The notes under the pieces: model-generated | Told to the model about the DNA's origin: nothing | What the model saw: only the letters and a program-made list of their open reading frames with translations | Databases searched by the model: none | In this document: positions 22,458 through 31,132 of the stretch, in pieces | How positions within the stretch are numbered: the first letter of the stretch is position 1 | Layout: each line of letters starts with the position of its first letter | Position numbers and translations under genes: made by a program | From: Opeltia flavorubescens | Taxonomy: Eukaryota; Ascomycota; Lecanoromycetes; Teloschistales; Teloschistaceae | Length of the DNA stretch: 64,000 nucleotides | Direction: 5' to 3' | Assembly (NCBI GenBank): GCA_000442125.1 | Contig: KE546972.1 | Span: 1,262,022-1,326,021 of the forward strand

Positions 22458-23748
22458 ATGCAAGACGACGGAACATCTACTTTGACGCCAATAGAAAATG
22501 GATTCCAGGACTTTAACCACGGTGCTGCCGATGTCATACTCGCTGCCGAGTTCAATTTATATGGTACCCATTTGGCCGTTTGTTCTGCTGATCATAAAAT
22601 TCGGCTTTTTGCTGTTGGTCTCGCGGATGCATGGACTCTGATTGATCAGTGGAGAGGTCACGATGCTGAGATCTTGGACGCAAGTTGCCTCTACCCGCCT
22701 AACTATTGCTTATACTGAGATCAGTCTTGAAGGTGAGATGGATTGGTCCGAGTCTCGGCCATGCATTTGGCACGATTGGGGACGACAATAAGTTCAAGAT
22801 ATGGCGTGAAGACTCGTCTCAGGCTCCGCAAAGCGGCCGTCGCTTCCGTTGTATCTTTTCCCAGTCACCTAGCAGCTATGTGTCCTACGCTTCGTTCGAC
22901 TTTAGGACAGTCAAACATGATGTATGGCTGATGCTCATGGGCAGAGATGGCCTGTTAAGTCTCCTGGAACCATCAGAGCCCGAGTCACTTCACAACTGGA
23001 GAGAAGTTGACACTGTGTATCCTTACGGCCAGCAAACCCGAGGTACGGAGCTTAAGTTCAGATTATCCTTACATCAAGCAGAAATGCCTTGCTATGGCGC
23101 TCTCAATGCAGGCCTTGATCCGAAAGCCATCTCGGTATGTATCAGCGCACACAACTCAATCAAGGTATTTCGTGCAACAAGGACAGATGATGGCCCTTAC
23201 CGATTTTTTGAGATGCTTGAAATAAACATAGTTGCTTCTGCTATCAATGATGTTGCTTGGGCACCGGGAAGCATCCGTCCACATGACCTGATTGCTGCTG
23301 GATGCGATGATAGCTGTGTTCGGATTTATGCCATATCAATGTCACAGAGCTCGCAAACATCTCTAACGAGCTCAGGGTCAGGTCAAGAAATACCTTCAAA
23401 GCAAAGCGCGTTACTAGTGAATCGCCAGGTTCAATCAGGTATCGGCGCCGGTTTGGCTGGCATCTCGAGTGTGGGATCGATACGGCGCTTCGACGGCGAG
23501 GTACGTCTACAGCATTTTTGGAAGGAGATCGCAGTTCTACCTCAAGAAGTGGGATCTCCCGTTTGGAGAGTCCGATGGACTCATGATGGCGAGAGCCTCT
23601 TACACCTTGAAGTTGGGTGCCCGCTGATTACGGTTCAGGTAGCACTATCACGTCGACTGGAGATAGTGGAAGACTACATCTATGGAAACAGAATCTTAGT
23701 GGCGGATTCGTCGAATTCGCAGAGGCAGGTCCAGCATGGAATAGGTAA
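22458..23748 (+). CDS. SEH1: SEH1-type WD40 nucleoporin
   Basis: A predicted beta-propeller protein of 395 residues, related to SEC13/SEH1. SEH1 is a member of the Y-shaped nuclear pore subcomplex and of the SEA/GATOR complex at the vacuole. Exons are 22458-22679, 22733-23588 and 23639-23748. WD-type blades can be seen in AAEFNLYGTHLAVCSADHKI, LGHAFGTIGDDNKFKIW, WAPGSIRPHDLIAAGCDDS with CVRIYAI, and TITSTGDSGRLHLWKQNLSG. Both introns appear to be GC-AG: the first has donor GCAAGT and gives EILD-VRWIG; the second has donor GCGAGA, 50 bases long, and gives THDG-STITSTGDSG. The second intron has no in-frame stop, so an unspliced frame runs on to 23959 with an unrelated tail; the WD match favours splicing. 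The start fits homologues (short acidic lead then GAADVILAAEF). Confidence 0.8.
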
Positions 23749-24059
23749 GTTTTCTTACCAAGCTCTGCTTGCTGGGGATATGTCAAAGGTGGTTTTGACC
23801 GACCGCGCTCTCGGATATTACCGCGTCTCATATTTAGTTCGGTCGCTCGTCCGACGAAGAATGTTTTATGTATTGTCTCGCTTCGAGCAAACCTGTGTTT
23901 TCACCAATACTCCTTCATTCCCAATGCTGACCGGCCCTTTATCTCCGATCTGTTGCTAGCTACCACCTTTCCATGTGTCGTGCAATTCACAGAATTCGCC
24001 CAGTATATGAGTAGTAGCCCTCAGTATGCTAACGTTGAGAGTTCTACTGTCAAAACGAA
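23749..24059. other. Spacer SEH1 to unassigned gene
   Basis: About 310 bases contain the SEH1 3' flank and the promoter of the next gene. Part of it is the read-through frame of SEH1 to 23959. Confidence 0.35.
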
Positions 24060-25778
24060 ATGATCATGCACAGCAAAGGACGGAGAATATCCGTTTGCAG
24101 AGAAGATGTCTTGACCAAGAGAGGCGCCAATCCACGAACTGGTATCATCAGTCCTTACATCTTAAGTGGTAACCCTGAAGTCACCGGCGCCAAAGACTAC
24201 GTGCAGGTCGGATGGGTACGAAATGAGCTTAAATCAACGGAAGCTGTTAACGAGCGATGGAGGCAGGATGACTATGGCTGGAGTCTGGTTGAGCGTGCTG
24301 GCGGCTTGAGCCGAGGAGATATAGATCGGAAGCAAATACACGCTCCTGATGCAAGAGCTCAAGCCACAAGTGAAGGCCAGTCGCTGAAGGGGCTGGTCAA
24401 AACCCACGAGAATACAGATCACAGCGTTCTGGACTACGCCCGCCAACAATCCTTATGGAAAAATACAGGCTTGTTCATGGACGGAACGGGTTCATCGCTT
24501 GTCGATCGTAAAGTGCCGCCACACAGCCTCTTTCGTATTCCTCGAAAAGCAGTCGGCAGCAGCGAATGCACATTCAAGGTTCGATCCGGAAACGGGCAAA
24601 ACACGCTTTCCAAAGATAAAACCTCGGCATCATTCCCGCTTACTTGCCTGTATCCTCCGCAACCTTCCAGGACCCAGAGCCCCAAAAATCCCGTTCGGCA
24701 GGGGAGGCACAAGTACGATAATTTTGGTGCTCGTGAACCCGGTATCACATTGCAGGGACTCAACTCTTCGATTCAATATACCTCATCTGACACCTCTCAC
24801 TCGTCACACGTCAATTCAGTCCTCGAGACGACCACATATCGTCGATCTCCTGAGCTTCTACCAGTTCGCTTTCGAGCGCCATCAACGCTTGACAGTAACT
24901 ATAACCGCAGCAAAAGAGACGTCAACCCTCTCACAAATTGCCAAGCAATGGAGCAGAGGCCGCAGATCAAACGAGTCATAGCTACTACCTCGGTTCCTAC
25001 TACGCGCCTCATCAAAGAAATGGATAAATCTCCAATAAATCAGACCGAAGTTCATCCAACTTCGTATAAAGCAGGAGCAGCTTCAAGTCCGTGCCAGGGT
25101 GTAATATGGGGAAAGGTGGATCCGACTTTGAACGCTGTTATACTGGACGCCAGCACTTGTACTGCTCGCAAAGCGTTGCGTCTCACCTGTTCTCAGAAGC
25201 TGCATGAAGAAATGACGAAAAAGGTACCTTTAGAAGATGTCCCTATGCGTGGCCTACCACCCTTGAACCTTGACAGCGTCTATAAAGCGAAGCAAACCGT
25301 TTCCCCAGACGCGCGTGCTCCTGAAAAGCAGAGTAATGTTTGCTGCAATCGCATACGGTCAAATGATAGTTTTAGAAATGCAGTGGAAACGGATCTCACA
25401 GAGTGGACTCGTCGCGACTCGTCGAAAAGCGACAATAAGGCGTTATCTGCTTTATTTCTCGTTGCTATTAAAGAGCTTCTCTCTCTTATTGATTACGGCC
25501 GAATACATCGACAGCTTTACAACGTAATCAAGCATGCGCTCCAGACACTTCATCAAGCTCCGTGGGCTATTCAAACTTTGAAAAGCCAGACTGCCGAGGT
25601 TTTGGATTACATTCTCGCGATAAGGCTTATGTTGATGTCCACTCTCTATCTTGCAATGCTTTTCAGTGTTTTGGCAGCTACACTGAAAGTGCTGAACCTT
25701 ATGGCGGACATTGGAAGGTGCCTGTGGTACCCGATGGATCTACTAATGGCAACGATTCAGTGGATCTCGGTCCAATAG
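24060..25778 (+). CDS. Unassigned fungal protein with C-terminal hydrophobic segments
   Basis: An uninterrupted frame of 572 residues that I cannot assign to a named family. Near the N-terminus it carries LTKRGANPRTGIISPYI, which I recall as a conserved block in uncharacterised Pezizomycotina proteins, followed by RWRQDDYGWSLVERAG. The middle is basic, Ser/Thr-rich and probably disordered. The last 60 residues are hydrophobic (MLMSTLYLAMLFSVLAATL and the region after it) and could form one or two membrane anchors, so a tail-anchored or membrane-tethered protein is possible. The length and charge pattern argue for a real gene, not a chance frame. An upstream exon is not excluded. No function is proposed. 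Confidence 0.65.
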   Translation: MIMHSKGRRISVCREDVLTKRGANPRTGIISPYILSGNPEVTGAKDYVQVGWVRNELKSTEAVNERWRQDDYGWSLVERAGGLSRGDIDRKQIHAPDARAQATSEGQSLKGLVKTHENTDHSVLDYARQQSLWKNTGLFMDGTGSSLVDRKVPPHSLFRIPRKAVGSSECTFKVRSGNGQNTLSKDKTSASFPLTCLYPPQPSRTQSPKNPVRQGRHKYDNFGAREPGITLQGLNSSIQYTSSDTSHSSHVNSVLETTTYRRSPELLPVRFRAPSTLDSNYNRSKRDVNPLTNCQAMEQRPQIKRVIATTSVPTTRLIKEMDKSPINQTEVHPTSYKAGAASSPCQGVIWGKVDPTLNAVILDASTCTARKALRLTCSQKLHEEMTKKVPLEDVPMRGLPPLNLDSVYKAKQTVSPDARAPEKQSNVCCNRIRSNDSFRNAVETDLTEWTRRDSSKSDNKALSALFLVAIKELLSLIDYGRIHRQLYNVIKHALQTLHQAPWAIQTLKSQTAEVLDYILAIRLMLMSTLYLAMLFSVLAATLKVLNLMADIGRCLWYPMDLLMATIQWISVQ

Positions 25779-25969
25779 CATAAAGGTCAGTGGTAAGGGA
25801 ATACATTGGTTTTGAGGACAGTATGTTGGCACTGGAGGATAAGCTAGTGCATCAATTGGTTGGGTATCTCTGCAATCATTACTTTACATCGTAGTCTTTG
25901 TCCAACGTGGAAAATGCGCCCTTCGATATGCCAAATGTGTTTTCGATCCCTCCTGACCGTGTTGCTTGG

Positions 25970-27284
25970 TCACCGAGCTATTCGCTGCCCCAACAGTGTA
26001 TTGGTTGCAAGACTGGATCTCTTCAGTGGACTACCTTCCCTAGTAGAAAAGCCGTTGCTCGTATTACGATATCTGATATCCCCGAATTCGGTCGAAGCAG
26101 GTTTCCTCAATGGCGAGTTGGCGTGCGAGAGCACTCCCAGGTTGCCGCCATCACCAATCCGCGACCCACCATTGACTTTGAATTGTGGTGGCCGGATAGC
26201 TGTTCTGGGTTTGATGGGTGAAGACGTATCACGCGAATACTGTGGGGTCTGTACCGGAGCTTGCTTATCGTATGAAGAGGCTTGCGATCGAGCGACATTG
26301 GGGTCAACGTGCTTCGCATAATTGGGGTTGGGGTGAGTGTGGAAGCTTCTGTTAATTACGATAGATGGAGTGTGCGTTTCTACCATGTTTACTTCTGAAG
26401 CTGTTGACATTGTGCCCGACGAGTACTGTGTCCCAACGTCTCTGACTAGGGGCCGTGTTCGAGGATGTACAAATTTGGCGTCATATTCATGCAGGACTTC
26501 TTTGTGGACCACTGTGGAGTCCTTAGATTGTCGAGAAAAGCTCTGCTGGAGTATAATAAGCTGGCTTGAGAGCAAAACAGCCAGCGTAACGGCAGTCAGA
26601 ACTGTAGTGCTTGGTCGAGGATCACTTATAGCTGTGGGTAGGAAAATCCAGTATACGAGGATATGACCGGGGCTAAAGAGACAGAAGAGTCGGAGAGAAA
26701 GAGGCGTAGGGTCCCAAATTGCAAGCTCCCACACATCTCTCGTTGCATCTGGATATGATCTTGCCTCTGCATTGTCTGGGGCAAGGATGCTGGACAGAAA
26801 TCGTAGGGGAGAAGACGACAGAGGAGAGGAATCAACGTGAACGCGGCGTGCAGACGGCGTACTCGGGACTGTATCGATCGAGCTCTCGAAAAGCCTGTAA
26901 CGGCGACGGCGATAAAATGTGTAGACAGCGTTCGCGATCGAAAAGATTGACAAGATATGGACTATGAGTGTTGCCTAGAGCAGGTGAGCAGTCTGTGAAT
27001 CCAGATTATAGGAGAGCAATGCACACCAGCCACGCAGCGAAGCTTCTATACGACTCATCATCGCCAAAGACATCATCACGCCGTCGGCGCCTGGGCCCAG
27101 AATTTGCCCTTGCAACCAGAAATATGATATTGAGAGTGAATGCCATAGTATCAGACCAATTTTTCTGCCATTGTTCCCAGTCACTTGAATCAATCTCTTC
27201 AGACAGCCAAAGTAGGAAGTCAACAGGGTTCAGCCATCCTTTCATGCGTTCCGCTAGCGGTCGTCGACGGATAAGTCGAGGCAT
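25970..27284 (-). CDS. NUR1: Nuclear rim protein NUR1
   Basis: A predicted inner nuclear membrane protein of 420 residues. In yeast, Nur1 works with Heh1/Src1 to anchor rDNA repeats at the nuclear envelope and keep silent chromatin there. Exons are 27027-27284 and 25970-26974, with a GTGTGC..CTAG intron that joins AAWL to ATLIVHILSIFSIANA. Family marks are LNPVDFLLWLSEEIDSSDW, the basic YTFYRRRRYRLFE after the first membrane region, TPSARRVHVDSSPLSSSPLR, RDVWELAIWDPTPLSLRLFC and the second membrane region FSPGHILVYWIFLPT. The C-terminal 200 residues are polar and disordered. It is head to head with VMA7. Confidence 0.92.
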
Positions 27285-27546
27285 TCTCCTTTAAAAAGTT
27301 CTTCTGCTACACTGCAAAGGATCATCCATTCCTATTCATTAATAGTGATGGCTGTAATTCTAGTCACAGTATTCTGGAAAACTGTTGTGAAGAACGTGAT
27401 AATGATGGACGTGACGGACGTCAAATATCCGCCCGGAGATAGGCGGATATACTATACTCTACTCTTGTTACATTATAGAATGACTTCTATGTCTCAAGTT
27501 GCCCAGACATTTACGGATCAAATCAGTCCACCTGCAGGTCATCATT

Positions 27547-28106
27547 ATGGCTGCACCTCCATCGGCTTACAAGGATCGGCATCTCCTGGCTGTAATCGGG
27601 GATGAAGTGTGTTTAATGCCCTAGCGAATGCTATATAAACTCCCATTATTGACTTCATTTCAGGACTCTGTCACAGGTCTTCTGCTAGCTGGCATAGGGG
27701 TACGGCAGATTTTCAAGACATTCTTGCGATACTCCAAATGTTTGCTCTAAACTAAAACTCATTTCAATAGCATGTTACACAACCACCCGATGCGCAAAAA
27801 AACTTTCTTGTGGTCGACGCCAAAACCGAAAACCCAACCATAGAGCAGGCATTCGACCAATTTACAGAGCACCGGAAAGATATTGCAATTCTCCTCATCA
27901 ATCAGCACGTACGTCGCCGCTTTAGTGTTGCGCGTTTGCTTGACGAGGTTAATAAAGAGCAATAGATTGCGGAGCGAATAAGACATCGAGTCGATAGTTA
28001 CACAGACGCCTTCCCAGCGGTATTAGAAATACCGAGCAAAGACCACCCGTATGACCCGGAGAAGGACAGTGTACTGAAACGAGTACGCAGATTATTCGGC
28101 GAATAA
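27547..28106 (+). CDS. VMA7: V-type proton ATPase subunit F
   Basis: A 124-residue subunit of the V1 sector of the vacuolar proton pump, sitting in the central stalk. Exons are 27547-27606, 27664-27699, 27771-27908 and 27966-28106, so the second is only 36 bases. The product begins [20 protein letters not shown] and continues [12 protein letters not shown], then [30 protein letters not shown] and [11 protein letters not shown], and ends [14 protein letters not shown]. Every intron is GT-AG and all but the last lie between codons in phase 0 as well. The length equals the usual fungal subunit. The 262-base spacer to NUR1 should serve both genes. Confidence 0.97.
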
Positions 28107-28497
28107 TAAGATCAACCCTGGCTACAGATTGTTGCAAAGTCATGGACTGAATCTCCTGGGAAGAATCTACTTAATCGCGACAAAATTGTTCAGATAGCTG
28201 GCAGTGTGAAGAATGCTACACGTGCTCTGCGTCTTGGCCATAGCTTTACGAAAAGAATCTTCATGACTCCGCTATCAATGGGTACAGAGTCCACAGCATT
28301 GGCGGGAACTGTAGCAGAATCACGTATACAAAGCCTTTGCCTTTATGAGGCCCACAAAGTCAATACACCTGGGAAAGGGTCAAACGACAGAGTAAACTCG
28401 CAACAGGATTTCAAACGCCGATGCCCAAGGCCTATGAACTCATACCACTCTCTTCGCATCATGAACTTTGGTTGCTTCGCCATGAAGGCAGAACCTG
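28107..28497. other. Convergent spacer VMA7 / NPC2
   Basis: This holds 3' flanks of two genes that face each other. No gene was seen. Confidence 0.4.
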
Positions 28498-29118
28498 CTA
28501 GAAATGCACAGTTGCCTTCAGGCAAGTGATCTTCTCATCATCCTTGGTATATACATCTGCGAGAACGGTGTACTTTCCCTGAAGAGAAACAGTGGTTAGG
28601 GACGAAGGTAATGATTAGTCGAGGCTGTAAGGCTACTAACCGGTGGAATCTCTTTCGGTAAAGCAACTTCCTTAGTAAAGTCTTTGGATCCAGAGAGAGG
28701 GCATGTTTCATCGACCTCTTTCATCTGCTCGCATAGGTCCGCCTTGGTATTGACCAGTGTGATAAGACCATACTTGACGGAAAGGTTGATATACGCATCC
28801 TGATCGACTCTCTCGGTGAAGTTGCCTTGTGCCTTGATCTGAAGGTTCTTGCCCCTAGGACAATATTAGCACTAATGTTATCGCAATTCATGCCGCGGTC
28901 GGGGTCGAAACTCACTTTTCGGGCGGATTTGGATCTAAGTCCACATTGTCTATTGTGAGAATGAACTCTGTCGGGTCGCTGCAGAATTCTAGTGGGTTAT
29001 GTCCGGGGACTTTGAGACTGTTGTCGATAAGTGTCTGCTGGTTGGTGGCGAAGAGGAAGGACTTGGATGCGACTAAAGTGGACAGAAACAGCGGTGTGAA
29101 GCTTAACAAAAACTTCAT
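28498..29118 (-). CDS. NPC2: NPC2/ML-domain phosphatidylglycerol/phosphatidylinositol transfer protein
   Basis: A secreted or vacuolar lipid carrier of 165 residues. Exons are 28916-29118, 28641-28854 and 28498-28578. A signal peptide is clear (MKFLLSFTPLFLSTLVAS). The ML domain follows, with VPGHNPLEFCSDPTEFILTI, LQIKAQGNFTERVDQDAYIN, a Cys-bearing loop LCEQMKEVDETCPL and the closing block KYTVLADVYTKDDEKITCLK. The cysteines fit the disulphides of the family. Fungal members bind sterol or phospholipid in the vacuole lumen and hand it to Npc1. Its 5' side is a 2-kb spacer shared with SET3. Confidence 0.95.
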
Positions 29119-31132
29119 TGCGAGTTGAGCAAGCCTTGAGGCCTTTGGCTAAATGTGATGAGAATTTGACGATTAAGGCGGAGGATGAGGTCGATATCGC
29201 TGTCGCAGATGGTCTCGTGCAGATCTTAGCGCCCAAGGCGCCCCAACATTTTGCCAAGCTTAAGGTAATCGTCGAGATCGTTGTGCCAGCCACCCACCTC
29301 GCTCCTGTTTATCGTTGGTGTCATCTGGCCAGCGCTGGTCGGCATATATCCGAGTATAATAAAGCTTCTTAAGCTGGTTATTCACTTCTGTCACAGAACC
29401 AACGGCGAATGTCGAAGTCTGTGATTAATGTCATTTTTAAAATAGTCTACGGTCTATTTTGGCTATCATCGAAGTTTCTCCCTTCAGTCTTAGAGAAATT
29501 GGTAGGTCGTTTCTGTTTTCTGCAGATTAAATGCTCTGTAGGCCTTTTATCATGGGAACGTCGCTGACTCATAGGTTTTGACTTCTTGCGCATGGTGGTG
29601 ATTGACCTGAGAAAGGGCCGTCCAGATATATCATGTTGACAAAGATTCTCTCATTGTAGGAGTACCCATACATCTCCCCGGCTATTGTTCAGCATGAGAG
29701 AACTGCTTTTAGAAGATTGGTTGGTAGTAAAGATATTATCATTCCAAGCAGCAGCTCCTTTCTGGGCACACAACGAGACTCTGCCGACTGCTATCCGAGC
29801 AGTGCTGGATTGGAGCGCATTGACATGTACGGCCACGATCAGGTCGGATACGGAGAACTTGCGGAATAGCGAGACTCTACTGGAAATATACGCCTGGCAA
29901 AATTATCGTCACTCCTTTCGGATCAGGATGACATGAGGTGCGTAGACAAGCTGTAGAGGAGTCGACGAGTTTTTCTCCGACCACGGTAGCACTATTCACC
30001 CACCTTTAGATGTTCATTCCCTTTCGTGCAACTACTTAGTATAATCAATGAAAGGCACCCCATAAGTAAATTTCTACATAATTCTACTCTTCAAATATCA
30101 CGATCAACTCCTAACAGTTGACCTCATAGTCGATTCATCTTTGCTTACCAACGGGCTCGCAAAGTGGGTTGACTTTACTGAGGTCCACGACGTCTCTATT
30201 GTCCGAGATTCACAGAAACTGTCGGATAGATTTTGTGTATCAATCTGATAGAACTGGATCGGGTACTCGTGTACTGTACCTTGTGAGTGAGCCGTATTTG
30301 GCGTGGATGTTCCCTTTTTGCGCCCGCTGGTGGCCCAGTAGATGAAGATGGTCGGTCTGTCACAGGGCTAATCATGATGTTCGGCGTATTGTTCAGCATT
30401 CTCGACATCCATGGTCAGTGCTATGGGTATGTGTACGAACAGTGGGATGATGGCAATACCAAGCATGCTTATCCTTTTTTCAAGGGCCCAAGGGCGGGGC
30501 CAAATTAGTGGTTTGCCGTGATTGGCAGATGCGACTTGGGACTCCTTCAAGCCTGGATCCCTTTCCTCCTTCAGCTTCTTCTTCCCTCCCCAGGACACTC
30601 CATACGCAAACAACTGCCACCGCTACGCTGCAATCACCGCGCTTTCTCAGCCGCTTATCATCTCATCCTCGACTCGTCGCTATTACTTGGAGTCTCTTTC
30701 AGCACTCAGCAACTGTCTTCTGATCTTCCGTCCACGCCTATCCTTCTCGCGCCCACACCGCCCTTGACTCAGACCCACTGCAAGCAGTCTCCCAAGTTCC
30801 GATACATAAGGGTAATCTGGACTCGACAATGCCATCATAGCATCAACGTACTACAGCATTCAAATGGTGGGAATCGACCTATCTATGCTGCTCTACCTGA
30901 CTATTTCCATCTTTTCCTGACGGCCACCACTCGTGTTTTTGGTACTCATCGTTTCGTTGCGACAACTTTACCAAGGCATCAACATCCTAGCCTTTTTGGC
31001 TGTAGCTACCGACGCATGCTAGTTATCGTCCATTCTGTCTCCGCGATGCGAAATCGGCCATCGGTCGCCTAAATAGTATCTTTCCCTTGTTTTGAAGCAT
31101 TCGGAAGGGCCAGGAAGATTTTCTGTCATATT
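29119..31132. other. Long bidirectional spacer NPC2 / SET3
   Basis: About 2 kb lie between two divergent genes with no supported coding gene. The right half (about 30540-30960) is rich in C and T, as in fungal leaders near transcription starts, so SET3 probably has a long 5' UTR. A short upstream ORF is described separately. Short frames at 29118-29372 and 29685-29936 have no recognisable domain. Confidence 0.45.
31016..31072 (+). promoter_or_regulatory. Upstream ORF before SET3
   Basis: An 18-codon frame with two in-frame ATGs (31016 and 31046) ends 60 bases before the SET3 start codon. If the transcript includes it, it could lower SET3 translation. The frame is seen directly; its use is inferred. 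Confidence 0.4.

Noticed and set aside
22706-23959. Single long SEH1 frame ending at 23959
   Set aside because: The WD-repeat match (TITSTGDSGRLHLWKQNLSG) lies in another frame after 23639, so the tail of the long frame is probably not the main product.
30518-31072. 184-codon frame upstream of SET3
   Set aside because: It lies in a pyrimidine-rich leader, its first codon is not ATG and the sequence is of low complexity without a domain. Only its last 18 codons, which begin with ATG, are kept as a possible upstream ORF.
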